From: Phoma sp. XZ068 | Taxonomy: Eukaryota; Ascomycota; Dothideomycetes; Pleosporales; Didymellaceae | DNA length: 64,000 nt | Assembly: GCA_004835665.1 (NCBI GenBank) | Contig: RBKR01000014.1 | Span: forward strand, 558,001 to 622,000 | Direction: 5' to 3' | Program-made: the position numbers and the translations under genes | Notes under the pieces: generated by a model | Database searches by the model: none | Told to the model about the DNA's origin: nothing | What the model saw: the letters and a program-made list of their open reading frames with translations, nothing else | Shown: one piece after another, positions 49,228 through 60,644 of the stretch | Position numbering within the stretch: position 1 is the stretch's first letter | How the letters are laid out: each line of letters begins with the position of its first letter

Positions 49228-49874
49228 AACGAGTGATGTGGCCTAGCGGTCAAGTTTACGGTGCCAGACTCATGCAAAAGGCATGTGGGAGATTATCTGT
49301 CGTATGCCATAGTAATGGTGCATCAAACGTGGTCAAGGGCAAGCTGCGTTCCAGTTACGGTTGTGATGCTTCCGTGGTGTTGAGGCTCAGCGAACTAGCG
49401 CAACGCACGTGCCTACGTCACACTGCCTACTACTTTCTCACGTTCAACGCACTTGCTCTTGCAGTATGTGAAGATAACTAGAAGCGGCTTCTGTAGCAAG
49501 AGTGAGCGCTGCTCCAATCACCGTCGCGTAGCCAGCCGTCCGCGGACCGCGCGCTGAGCACAGAGCAGCCCAATGAACGCTTTCAACACATCTGAAAGCT
49601 GGACCTCGGCCCTGACCTCGGCTGCCGGAGTTTCGTCATGCGCCAGGCATGCGGTTATCGGGAGCAACGCGGTAGCTCTCTGCCCGCTTTCCCAAGGCCA
49701 GGAAACTATCGCGAATCCCATACACCCGATTGAAGATCTCTCTGATTCTGTAGGCCATGGTGTGAAAAGGATCTCAGAAGTCCCAACTTACCCATACTAT
49801 CGCTGGTTTCATCAACCGTCCCCGCGCCCAATACATCACTCTCGGCAACACGATATTTACTTCGTATCCCAACG
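49228..49874. other. Intergenic, divergent promoters of palB and the carrier gene
   Basis: 650 bp. Contains a tRNA-like word (GGCCTAGCGGTCAAG near 49242) but no B box or cloverleaf; an 82-residue frame at 49233-49481 has no recognisable features. Confidence 0.5.
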
Positions 49875-51050
49875 ATGGCTGGACAGTCGAAAGTCGAGGT
49901 GCTGCCTCCTTGGGGCAATGCCGTCGCAGGTGCTGCTGGCGCCGTAATTGCGAATACACTGGTTTATCCACTCGACATGTGAGTGACCATTGTCGCCGCT
50001 CAGCGACCTCGATGCATTTAGAGCTAACCATGAGGCAGGATCAAGACGCGACTACAGGTACAGGTGAAGCGCTCAAAGAACTCAAACGATCCTAACCCCG
50101 CCGATGACGAGCATTACAATGGCACCGTCGATGCCATCCAGAAGGTTATCGCGAGCGAGGGTGTGTCTGGGCTATACGCAGGCATGTTCGGTTCCCTAGT
50201 TGGTGTCGCCTCGACCAACTTTGCATACTTCTACTGGTACACCTTCGTTCGTACCATGTACCTGTCATACCAGACTGTCTCGACACCTCCTGGAACGGCC
50301 ATTGAGTTGTCACTCGGAGCCGTGGCTGGAGCTCTGGCTCAATTGTTCACAATCCCTGTCGCCGTTGTTACAACACGTCAACAGACTATGAGCAAACATG
50401 AGCGCAAGGGCATGATCGCCACGGGCATGGACGTTGTCAACAGCGAAGACGGCTGGACAGGTCTCTGGCGAGGACTCAAGGCAAGCTTGGTTCTGGTGGT
50501 AAACCCATCGATCACATATGGCGCATACCAGCGCCTCCGAGAAGTCCTGTATCCTGGAAAGAAAACGTTGAAGCCACACGAAGCTTTCCGTACGTATAGC
50601 TTAACATCTTGTCTGATTCGCACTCTAACTTCTCATAGTCCTTGGATCCTTGTCAAAGATACTCGCTACAGTCGTCACGCAACCGCTCATTGTCGCCAAG
50701 GTTGGTCTCCAGTCGAAGCCGCCGCCAGCCAGGAACGGCGTGCCATTCAAGACCTTCACCGAGGTTATGCGATACATTGTCGAACACGAGGGCCCATGGG
50801 CACTGTTCAAGGGAATTGGACCTCAGATCTTGAAGGGTCTGCTTGTCCAGGGCTTCCTCATGATGACCAAGGAGAGGTATGTTGCATCTATCGCTATACA
50901 AGGACTTGTACTAATGCAGCGTGCAGAATCGAGCTACAGTTTATTCTTCTGTTCAGATACTTCCGCCAAGTTCGCGCAGACAAGCTCCAGAAGCTGGCCA
51001 ACATCGCAGCAGAGAAGGCTGGCAAGGTTGCACCCGTACTTACCAAATAG
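49875..51050 (+). CDS. ANT1: Mitochondrial-carrier-family protein, peroxisomal adenine nucleotide transporter type
   Basis: Membrane carrier expected to exchange ATP for AMP across the peroxisomal membrane for fatty-acid activation. Four exons: 49875-49978, 50039-50589, 50639-50876 and 50927-51050; introns of 60, 49 and 50 bp; 338 residues. Three carrier repeats with signatures YPLDMIKTRLQVQ (split by intron 1), IPVAVVTTRQQ and TQPLIVAKVGLQ, the last two degenerate as is typical of the Ant1/PMP34 group. Matching loops: GLYAGMFGSLVGVASTNFAY, GLWRGLKASLVLVVNPSITY and ALFKGIGPQILKGLLVQGF. Peroxisomal assignment is by family resemblance; another carrier substrate cannot be excluded. Confidence 0.88.
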
Positions 51051-51234
51051 AGCATCGTAGGCGCATGAGTTGGGCCTCATTGTTCATTGCATTTTGAGGG
51101 TATATACCAGGTTTGGATTCTGTTCAGTAAGACTATGTTGGAGGTCAATTGAATCGCTGGCGTTTGGGCAGCGTTAGAGAAATTATGTTTTGATTAAAGC
51201 TTCGTTTACTTTCCTTTCGTTCCACTTCAACTGT

Positions 51235-52104
51235 CTAAGCCTTAACTGCAGGGAAGATGTACTTGCCCGCCTTCAACGCGGCAGCCACGTCCTTCACCGG
51301 CACAACGTAATCCTTCACCTCCGGCACCTCTGCATCAATCAAGGTCGCCACCAGGTTTCCGAACACAACACTGCCCTGGGCATTCATATGGGTGAAGTCG
51401 GTGGGATTGAGGTTGTACGTTGCAGCATTATCCGCCCCAATGCTATTCAAGTACTTTGTACTCGCGCCATTCAGATCAATAATATCCGCCTTCGACTGCG
51501 CGGCCGCCGCCTTAGCCGCCGCCGTAACATCAGCGAGCGACTCCACGACTTTGCCGCCTGAGAACTTCCGGCGCGAGACCGACGTTACAATGATGGGTGT
51601 TGCGCCCACGGCCCTCGCTTCGTCGACGAACTTGACCAGGTTGGCGGTCAGCTGGGCCATGCTGATGTTCTTCTCGGCCTTTTGGTCGTTGTGCCCGAAT
51701 TGAATGGTCACGTAGGGGGTGTACTTGGACACGGCGGACTTAGCGGCTGCGAGGACGTTGGCCCAGTCGCCGCCGGCGCGGAAGGAGACGGTGGTGGCGC
51801 CGTTGTGGCCGAAGTTCTTGCCTGTTGCGCCGTTCTTGAGGGTGGTGTTGAGGAAGCCAGCGCCCCAGCCTGTAGACGTCAGTGAGATGTGTTAAGATAG
51901 TAAATAGATTCAAGATGGTGAGGCGTTCTGGACCAGAATCTTCGTAGTGTGAAAGAACGTACCTCCTCCGTTAGTTGACTGCACCGCAGTAGTCGAGTCA
52001 CCAGCCAGGAAGAAAGCTGGCGGCTTTGCTGCTTTCGGTGCAGCAACTGCAGAAGACGTCAATGATGCGATAGTCGCAAGAAGTGGGAGTGTAGAGAAAT
52101 GCAT
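51235..52104 (-). CDS. Secreted rhamnogalacturonan acetylesterase (SGNH/GDSL hydrolase)
   Basis: Removes acetyl groups from the rhamnogalacturonan part of pectin (CE12 type). Exons 52104-51963 and 51869-51235 with a 93 bp intron (51870-51962, phase 1) give 258 residues. Signal peptide 1-22 (LLATIASLTSSAVAAP). SGNH blocks: GDSTT with Ser37, GAGFLNTT, the GHND block (IQFGHNDQK) and the catalytic Asp/His pair in PTDFTHMNAQG. Length is near that of Aspergillus RgaE. Convergent with the carrier gene; minus-strand TATATA at 52208-52213, about 104 bp upstream of the ATG. Confidence 0.93.
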
Positions 52105-52805
52105 CTTGACAGCTCTTGTTCAACAAAACTGTACTCGTATCCAAACAGAGAAAACAGTAAAACCCAAAGACTCGATACTACACATACCCATCCGGGACAA
52201 CTCTTCATATATACTTCTCCCCCCATACACATCAATGCGCAATCACCACCCGCAGCCGGCGCCTCTCCACAGCCGGAGCACATTACCACGAGCACCCCAT
52301 CATCCCCTCATTCAATTACGAACACCGCCCGAGCCATATGTGAAACAAGCCTTCGCGCACGTTTCTCGCCAGCCTTAACCATCACCAGCATCTCGGGCGA
52401 CGGGAGATGAGCGATGTACTATGTCGTGTATCGGATTCCACCAATTAGAGTGGTTGCGAGATTGCGTGGGGCGAATATGGGGTTAGATTTGCGCGAATCG
52501 GGGACAGGAGCATGACGTTTCGGGAATTTGGGGGACACGAAGTTTGCCCGGTACGCCGTTGATCGTTTGAATGACTTTGGCTGTTGTGTGACCCGTCAGT
52601 TGTGTCTAGGGCGTTCAATTCGAGTTGCGTTGCCCTGCTGTTCTCACAGTACAATAATGGTGACTTCACAACGAACGAATAAGGGAGTCGTATCTCGTGC
52701 ATTAAACGCTTTACATGCTATAATAACAAGCCAGAAGTAAATGCTAAATGGTATCCGCTAAAACGCTGCAAAATGTCGAATCGAAAGTCATGCATGTCGT
52801 GACCA
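52105..52805. other. Intergenic
   Basis: 700 bp carrying the acetylesterase promoter and the 3' flank of the DUF2985 gene. No further gene seen. Confidence 0.5.
52208..52213 (-). promoter_or_regulatory. TATA box of the acetylesterase gene
   Basis: TATATA on the minus strand about 104 bp upstream of the ATG at 52104. Position-based call. Confidence 0.5.
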
Positions 52806-54998
52806 CTAAGGGTACGGGTTCTGTGCAGTGGGCTGTGGCTCACCACGCTTCCCGCTCTTCTCGCTGCTGCTACCCTGCGTCTTCTTCCTAATCATGTCGA
52901 GGCTTATGCGCCCCTTTCGTTCGTTCTTAGTGAGCTCGTCCCCTTCACTCTCGCTCTCGCGCTCTTTCTTCTTCTCAACCTTCTGAATCGCTTCCTCGGT
53001 AAGCTCCTGTCGGTTCATGCGCTCGAGCACGTCCGTCTTCCTGGTGCGCTTGTCGCCGAGGAAGATCAGTAGACCGGCAGTGGCGTTGCAGGTGATGGAG
53101 CAGATCAGAATGACCGTTGTGATGGCAAAAGGCCTGTTCTTGTAGTAGATGCCCCAAGTAGTGGCTCCGAGCGAGATCTGGAGAAGCGAGTGGCAGTCCA
53201 GAAGTACTACAATAGCGACCAGGAAACGAAGCGGGAAGGCGTAGTGCGTCTCGGTCTCGTGAGGCTTGTAGAAGGAATGCGACTTGCAGAACTTCTCTTG
53301 ATGGTGCTCGAGCTTCTGCTGCTGCTTGGGTGTCAGGACAGTAAACTCCCACTGCTTCTCAGGATCCTCTGGATCGGTCGTCCTTGGTCCGGTGATAGGC
53401 GCATTAGTGGAAGGAAGATCGTTCTGGTCGTGCAGCGCTGGAAGCATGTCCTTCTTTCTGCGAGACCAAGTGTAGTGATGGTAGTGCGCGATGTAGATCA
53501 TGTGATATGTGTCCACGGCGCGGAATGGAGCGAGACCGTCTCCTACGACGGCAAAGAGGGCTACCAGAACACTGTCGATAACGTGGACGACATAGATCTG
53601 CCGACCGCCAACATTAATCCAACCGATAAGGAACAGAACCCAAGCAAGACCGAAGAGCGTGATGAGTGTGGCATAGAGCGTGACCAGGAAGCCCAAGGGC
53701 CTTCTGACATACTGCCCAAAGCCTCGCATCGTGCGCTTGAACTTCGAACGCTTTGAGTGGAGCATGTGTCGAACGTGGTCGTTCACTTCTGCCTTGTCGT
53801 GCTTACTCCAACCCTCAAGGGAAGTGCCATGTGGAAGCACAGCATACCGGGAATCGCTCAATCGTGAGTCGATAGTCGCTAGAGTCGCTGTTGTGGCCTC
53901 AGTCTCCGTCCGTTGCAATCTAGGAGGTGGTTGCAGTCCTGCTTCGGCCTGGGCCGGAGCCAGGATGCGGTTAATCTCTTCAAGACTCGCAGTCTCACTG
54001 GGAGCACGTCGAAGGTTATAGGTAGGTCGCCGGTTGAAGAACGGCAGATTGGGCACAAACAATGAGTTCTGCAAGTTGGTCAACGACGTCAAAGTCGCAA
54101 CCTCAGGATCTAAACCAATTAGCCTTTTATCATGAACATGTTGAAGGTGCTCTTGCCGAGGGTATCCAACACATCTACCATGTCAGATGTGTAGTCCATT
54201 CCAACGTCTGCAGGTCCTGAGGCAGAAGGATCGAACGGCTCCGGGGACTTTTCCTTCTCTTTGCTGCTGGGACTATTCCAGAATGGAACTCTCGTTTGTA
54301 TAGCGCTCTTGACCTTCCTCAGCCTACTGGGTTCTGGTTGAGTGAGCGTCGAATCGGTCGACTTTGATGGGGACTGTTCAAGCACGCAGCCTTCCTCCAA
54401 GGTATCCAAAGGCTGGCTCAGTCGCTGAGAGGAGGGATTCGTGGCTTGTGCATATTGGCTCAGAGAGACCGACGAAGGCATGCGTCGAATACCAATACTA
54501 GCTTGTCGACCAGGTGATGGGCGACTGTAGGGACTGTGCTGCTGCTGGGGCGATCCACGTTGCTGGTTCAATGGTCGATGTGGCGCTGAATTGCTCCTGG
54601 CTCTTTGAGGTGTCAAAAGGGATGACGATCTATTGTTACTGTCAGCAACCGCATCTTCCTTGCAGAATATGTAAGACAGACCCTCGTTTCTTGGGCGTCC
54701 GAACGGCATCTTTAGGAGGAGGTACAGGCACGCGCTTGCCGGCGTCTACTGAGGACTCCAGAGATGTCGGCGGTTCAATGGCTGGTTGTGGTACTGGTAC
54801 GCGTTCCGGAACTGCAAAGTCGCGTGCAGCAGACTGGCCTGGGAAACCCTCATTCACACCAGTCGTGCTAGCGTTGTCGTTGAGCGCGAGTGTCGAGGGA
54901 GGAACAGCAAGTGAGCCGGTGCCATTTCCGCGTGACACAGCTTCAGCAAGCCTGTTGCGCGCAGTGCGCGACTTCTGCTGGATCTTAAACTTGTCCAT
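52806..54998 (-). CDS. DUF2985 multi-pass membrane protein
   Basis: Fungal integral membrane protein of unknown role. Exons 54998-54682, 54629-54157 and 54109-52806 give 697 residues. Intron 1 is 54630-54681 (GTCTGT...AATAG). Intron 2 (54110-54156, 47 bp) appears to be GC-AG: the donor is G|GCAAGA and splicing gives VDVLDTLDPEVATLTSLTN, the sequence expected in this family, while no GT donor fits the phase. The N-terminal third is Ser/Pro/Gln-rich and probably disordered. It is followed by the DUF2985 region with membrane segments PLGFLVTLYATLITLFGLAW, YVVHVIDSVLVALFAVVG, FLVAIVVLLDCHSLLQISLG and ITTVILICSITCNATAGLLI, then a charged cytosolic tail rich in Lys/Glu. Confidence 0.85.
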
Positions 54999-55826
54999 GG
55001 AGACTACCAGAATTGCGAACAGGGCGGAAGCATCGCGGGCATTTCAAGATGATAAACATGCTTTATGGCTAAGGCGGCCGCGCTGTATCAGGAATGGCCC
55101 AGCCAACAACTCGGGACTGGCTATAAAAGCCTGGCAATGGGGCCTGGGCATCGTCATGCCGCAGCTGGCCAAACGCCTCAAACCCCCTTGTGCAGCCCTG
55201 CAGATTGTCATCATGGAGAGATGGCGGGGATACTCCTCGCAGACCACCAGTTGACGCGTTGTGCATTGTCCAGACGGAAGAGCGGTGGGAAAGTCAAAAC
55301 GGGACCACCGGGTCCAACCCCGTCTCCAAGTGTCAAAGATCTGAAGCACGCTGTCAACTGACGAGTTGCGGGCCGTGACCCTTGTCACGATCACCTCGCT
55401 AAATGCAGAGTACCGTTCTGCAGGTTGACGCAATACACCGTATCTGACTCACGTTGCAGACTCAGAACATTGCGATAGCGAGAGCAACTAAGTGGCTATA
55501 TCGTGAATGGCAATCAATGCGTCGCTTTGTCATGAAGTCAATATGGACGATGGCGCAGGGTCCACTAGCTTCAGGCACGGAACGGCCGCTTCTTCTAGTG
55601 TACCCATCTATACCATCCTACGCTTGCAACTTGGTCAACGCTTGGTGATATACAGTACTTCCGCGATCGACGGATGTGTCAATACATGCAGGAGCAGATG
55701 ATTGAACATGTTGTGAATTGTTTGATTGCTTTTTGCAGCACTTCATAATGTCGTTGATCCAACAGTTACATGACATCATACCTCATCGCTCGTACGCCTG
55801 TTCATGCAAACCCGTTCTATCTTCAA
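54999..55826. other. Intergenic
   Basis: 830 bp between the DUF2985 gene start and the 3' end of the threonyl-tRNA synthetase gene. No gene recognised. Confidence 0.5.
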
Positions 55827-58342
55827 CTAGACCTTGTTCTCAATTCCTCGCTCATCCCTCAACTTCACGAGCTTCTCAATCGCCTCGTCGAGAGGGATAA
55901 TCTCGCCACGCTGCTGCGAAGCTTGGTCGTCACGGTTCCTCCAGTTGACGGCTCGGTTCTGCTGCTCCTCAGCACCAACAACCATGATGAAGTTGTAAAG
56001 AGCCAACTGTGCTGTGCGAATCTTCTTCTGCATCGTGTTTCCACTGATGTCAATGTCGGCATGGATGTGCTGCTTGCGGAGCGCAGCCTGGACCTCCTTG
56101 ACGTAGTCGTTGGCACCAGGCATAACAGGGATGACCATGACCTGGCGAGGAGACAGCCAGAAGGGCCATCGACCAGCGAAGTGCTCAGTGAGAATGCTAC
56201 ACAAATCAGTAAAGGTGAGAATATGCCTGAGGGCGAAGAACTTACGCAATGAAACGCTCGAAAGACCCGTAGATGGCACGGTGGACCATCACAGGGCGAG
56301 CGTAACCGGGCTGAGGAGGCTTGATCTTCTTTGTGATCGAGGCAAGGTCTCCAGGTGTCTCTGGCTGCTCCTGCTTGAGAGCCTCCTTGGGCGCCTCCTC
56401 CTTAGGTGCCTCCGATGCCTTAGCCTTGTCCTCCTTAGGCTTAGCAGCTGCGACCTCAGAGGTCATGTACTCGAGCTCGAACTGGTTGGGGAGCTGGAAG
56501 TCGAGTTGGATTGTAGCGCACTGGTATTCACGCTTCAGGGCGTCGGAGATGGTGATATCGATCTTGGGGCCGTAGAACGCACCATCACCAGGGTTCAGCT
56601 CCCAAGCACCACCACCTTCGGCAGTGAACTTGTTCAGGGCGTCCGTCAGCTTCGCCTCAGCCTTGTTCCAGGTCTCAATCTCGCCGAGGAAACCTTCTGG
56701 GCGTGTGCTGAGCTTCAGCTTGAATGTGAAGCCGAACTTTCCGTAAACTGCGCGGAGGAAGTCGAACAGACCCAAGACCTCTTCGTTGATCTGGTCCTCG
56801 GTACAGAAAATGTGTGTGTCATCCTGCTGGAAGCGGCGAACACGTGTGAGACCAGTAAGCGCACCGCTGGCCTCGTTTCGGTGAAGGATACCGAAGTCAG
56901 CCATACGGATTGGCAGTTCACGGTAACTTCGCTCGCGGTGCTTGAAGATCAAGCAGTGACCGGGGCAGTTCATAGGCTTCAGTGCCCACTTCTCCTTCTC
57001 AACGTCAAATGTGAACATATCCTCATGGTAATGCTGCCAGTGACCGGAGATCTTCCACAGCGCGGAGTTGTACATGTTGGGTGATCCAACCTCCTGGTAT
57101 CCACGGTTCCAGTACTCTTCACGCAGGAAAGCTTGCAGTGTGTTGTAGATGATCTGTCCGTGGGGCAGGAAGAAGCAAGAGCCGGGGCTGTACTCGTGGA
57201 AGAAGAAGAGCTCCTGTTCCTTTCCGATCTTGCGGTGGTCACGCTTCGCAGCCTCTTCCAAGAACTTGAGGTGCTCTGCCATCCTGTCCTTGTCAGGGAA
57301 AGAGACACCGTAGATGCGCTGAAGACTGTCGTTGTTCGCGTCTCCGAGGAAGTAAGAAGCGGAGTTCTTCATGACCTTGAACTGCTTTATCCTTCCAGTG
57401 TGAGGTACGTGGGGTCCACGGCAAAGATCGATAAGGGGACCGTTGCGGTATACGGTGGTAGAGGTGCCGTCAGGAATCTTGTCCTTGATGATGTGCTGCT
57501 TGTAGGGGTTCGACTTGAACATCTCCAACAGGTCCTCCTTGGACAAGGTCAAGCGCTCGAAGACCTGCTTCTCCTTTACAATGCTGTTGACGATGGTCTC
57601 GAGAGGCTTGTGGTCGGAGTGCTCGACGGCAGCCTTGTCGGGCAGCGCCATTTCGTAGTAGAAGCCATCCTCGATAGGAGGACCAATGCAGAGGTCGCAG
57701 CCAAATCTGCGCTCAGATGCCTCTCCAAGGATATGTGCGCTCGAGTGCCAGAAGACGCGCTTGCCCTCCGGGTGGTCGAAGTCCAAAAGCTCCAGCTTGC
57801 AGCTCTTCTCGAGCGGTCGCTCAAGATCCCACAATGTCTCCTCAGGTGTGCCGTGGTCGAGGCGGGCGATGACGGTGCGCTCGAACAAGCTCTTGCTGAT
57901 GCCACGAGCAATATCCGCAGGGCTGGTGACCCATGATTCGCCCTCGATGAGCTTGCCGTCTCCGAGTGTGATTGTGATCGGCTCTGTGTGCGAGGTGCTA
58001 TGTCAGTGTTCGAACAGATTGCGATTTCGACAGTCGACGTACCGCGGGGCTTCTGCGCGATTTCCTCGTCGTACTTGGCCTTGAGCTTCTCGCTGCAAAA
58101 TATTAGTCCTTGACTTTTGTAACTTTGCAGGCAACTCACAAGATCTTGACTCGGTGGTCGATGTATGCAGGCACAGGGTCGAGCATCAAAGGTCGGCCAC
58201 CATCGTCCCCGCCCTTCTTCTTCTCCTTCTTGGGCTTTGCAGCTTTGGGAGCCTTCTCCTCAACCTTCTTCTCGCCAGAGACCGCAAGGTCCTTGACACT
58301 CTCGACGACTTGGTTCAGGGTTTCCTTGACCGCTTCCGCCAT
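55827..58342 (-). CDS. THS1: Threonyl-tRNA synthetase, cytosolic
   Basis: Charges tRNA-Thr. Exons 58342-58140, 58092-58043, 57983-56246 and 56196-55827 with introns of 47, 59 and 49 bp give 786 residues. Order: Lys-rich N-terminal extension, TGS domain (EPITITLGDGKLIEG), editing domain (HSSAHILGEA, LCRGPHVP), class II catalytic core with motif 1 (EVGSPNMYNSALWKISGHW), motif 2 (HRNEASGALTGLTRVRRFQQ) and motif 3 (MVHRAIYGSFERF), zinc Cys in MNCPGHCLIF, then the anticodon-binding domain. No mitochondrial presequence is obvious. Unusual: about 45 Lys/Glu/Ala/Pro-rich residues inserted in the core between FELEYMTSE and GYARPVMVHRA, coded at about 56316-56465 in frame with no splice signals. Confidence 0.97.
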
Positions 58343-59121
58343 GTTTGCTGGTGATACCGCGTCGGAAGCGGATATTTACTGATTTGTATGCTGCTTCTGA
58401 GTCAACCCCGCGCAACTTGGAATGTGACTCGAGACAGGCGGGTCCAATGGCCGTACCGTTTGGTGTGAAGCTTGAGTGACTCGAAACCAGTCCGTGTCGG
58501 TCTTTGCGAGCAATGCGAATGTGCAAACGACTCACAATTTCGGGCAGCTTTCACGCGCACTACAGCCCACTTGCGCTGATAGCGGGGCTGAGGATTGGCT
58601 CGTGGCTGGAGCAGTAATCGAGGGTTTTCTTGGCACGAGCCGCTTCAAAGTCGCACGCAACACCCTTCTAGCGCAACAACTACATGGTATTTTTTGATAT
58701 ATTCTTCAATAGTAGTACTTATATGCTTTATGTGTCTGTTATTTAGAAGAACTTGTAATAATATTGGGTAGTTGTTGCGATACATGGGGGGTACGCTGTG
58801 GTACTGTGTTCCCCGATTATTGCATACAAAAACTCTAGGATTACTCTCCTACTTCTATCTCCAATTATTTTTACTAGCCTTGTTGGAAATGGGTATATGT
58901 TATCTATTTCTAGAGTCTGTCCAATCTTCCAAGTAAGATCCCCATATTGTGTGTTGTTATTTAGCAAAGTGTGAGTGCTCACGAACTTGGAGAGGCCTGC
59001 CAAGCAAATCCCAATTATTGTGGGCCCTGGAGCAGCCGAACTCGAGAAATTCTTCGCGAACTTTGAACTTGCCGACCAGCTCGAACTCCGCGAACCGATT
59101 GCACACCCCACAACAAACGAC
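58343..59121. other. Intergenic with AT-rich block
   Basis: Divergent region between the threonyl-tRNA synthetase and GAR1 genes. About 58685-58975 is much richer in A/T than its surroundings and contains TGTTGGAAATGGG-type sequence resembling the edge of a fungal LTR; no coding remnant is visible. Confidence 0.5.
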
Positions 59122-59868
59122 ATGTCTGGATTCCGTGGAACACCTCGAGGAGGCCGTGGCGGCTTCGGCGGCGGCAGCAGGGGCGGCTTTGGCGGCGGCT
59201 CCCGTGGAGGTTGGTGTTCTTGCGCTGCAGCGCTCAGTGCAGGAAGCTAACTTTTCTTCCAGGACGCGGTGGATTTGGCGGTGGTGCTTCTTTCGGCCCC
59301 CCAGACCAGGTCTTCGGTATGCGCAATATTTCACGCGCCTTTGTGCAGTACTAATGCGCTAGCAGAGATGGGCAAGTTCGTCCACGAGGTCGAGAACGAG
59401 ATGTTCTGCGAGTCCATCAACACCAAGATCCCCTACTTCAATGCGCCCGTCTACCTCGAGAACAAGACCCCCATCGGCAAAGTCGACGAGATCTGCGGTC
59501 CCCTGAACCAGGTCTACTTCACCATCAAGCCCCAGGAAGGCATCCAGGCCAAGTCTTTCAAGGCCGGCGACAAGTTCTACATTGGCGGCGACAAGCTCCT
59601 GCCCCTTGACAGGTTCCTGCCCAAGCCCAAGCCCGCCCCCGGCGCGGCCAAGGTTAAGAAGCCTGCCGGCGCAGGTGGACGTGGCGGAGCTCGTGGTGGC
59701 CGCGGTCGCGGTGCTCCCAGAGGGCGCGGTGGACCCCCCGGCCGTGGTGGTTTCTCCTCGCGAGGTGGATCCTTTGGCGGACGTGGTGGAGGACGCGGTG
59801 GCAGCGGTGGTTTCTCTCGCGGTGGTGGACGAGGTGGCTTCACCCCCCGTGGGCGAGGTGGATACTAA
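59122..59868 (+). CDS. GAR1: GAR1, H/ACA snoRNP subunit
   Basis: Subunit of box H/ACA ribonucleoproteins that guide rRNA pseudouridylation in the nucleolus. Exons 59122-59209, 59263-59316 and 59366-59868 with introns of 53 bp (phase 1) and 49 bp (phase 1) give 214 residues. An N-terminal RGG stretch (SGFRGTPRGGRGGFGGG) precedes the conserved core (MGKFVHEVENEMFCES, YFNAPVYLENKTPIGKVDEI, GPLNQVYFTIKP, FKAGDKFYIGGDKLLPLDRF). A long C-terminal GAR domain rich in RGG/RGR ends at GRGGY. Length matches yeast Gar1 (205). Confidence 0.97.
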
Positions 59869-60644
59869 GCGGATTCCGGGTCGGTTTACCTTTACTACGA
59901 AGACTCCAGGACGGGCGGTGATCCTTGTCGCGGTATGAGCCTGGACATCGCGGATACCAATCGATACCACGAACATTCGACGGCGTTTGGGAGCTCAATG
60001 GGATTTCTTGTACATGTGGAACATGGCGCCATGTTGGAAAAGGCTCTAGAGCATTGTGTACGGATGATAGTCATTTCACGTTCAATCGAAACTTCAAAAC
60101 ATTCAATTCGTGTCCGAATTGCGACCGCCGGCTCTGACGCGAAGAAGCTCCCAGAACAGCTATTCTGCATTTTGACTCTGAAGCAACCTGACTGCCTCCA
60201 AACCTGACACGACAAATGCAGCTCAAAACAATACAAGAGCATGGATAGCCAGTGTATCGTGCCGCCGGTTCGTAGTTCATCCTTTCGCAGCTTCCAGCCT
60301 CCTCGATTTAAGTCAATTATCCCAGCAATCTTCCCGCATGCATTTGAATCTCTGTAATCGCACCTAAGACAATCTGCAAAGCAAACTGCTGCACTAGATC
60401 CATATGTACCAGCCAAGCTTGGCGAATCACATGGCGGTGAAGTGTAGCCTAGCCCGGGCAGATGACGTTCTCAGACTTCTCGCCAAACAAGCAAGTTCAG
60501 AAAGCGGCACGTCACTAACCTCCGTCACGTCCTTGCAGGCCCTCCAAACCCCGAAAGCTTATCCTCTTTCCTACAACACACACGAATAATTCTCTCCGTT
60601 TACATTTCTACCTCCGCTTTTGTAGAGTTCGATTAGACCGCATC
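59869..60644. other. Intergenic
   Basis: 780 bp between GAR1 and the phosphatidylserine synthase gene, same strand. No gene seen. Confidence 0.5.

Noticed and set aside
49233..49320. tRNA-like sequence with A-box resemblance
   Set aside because: No B box (GGTTCRANNCC) and no consistent cloverleaf or anticodon stem.
56110..57084. 324-residue plus-strand frame
   Set aside because: Antisense to the conserved catalytic core of threonyl-tRNA synthetase.
59359..59976. 205-residue minus-strand frame over GAR1
   Set aside because: Antisense of the RGG-rich GAR1 coding region.
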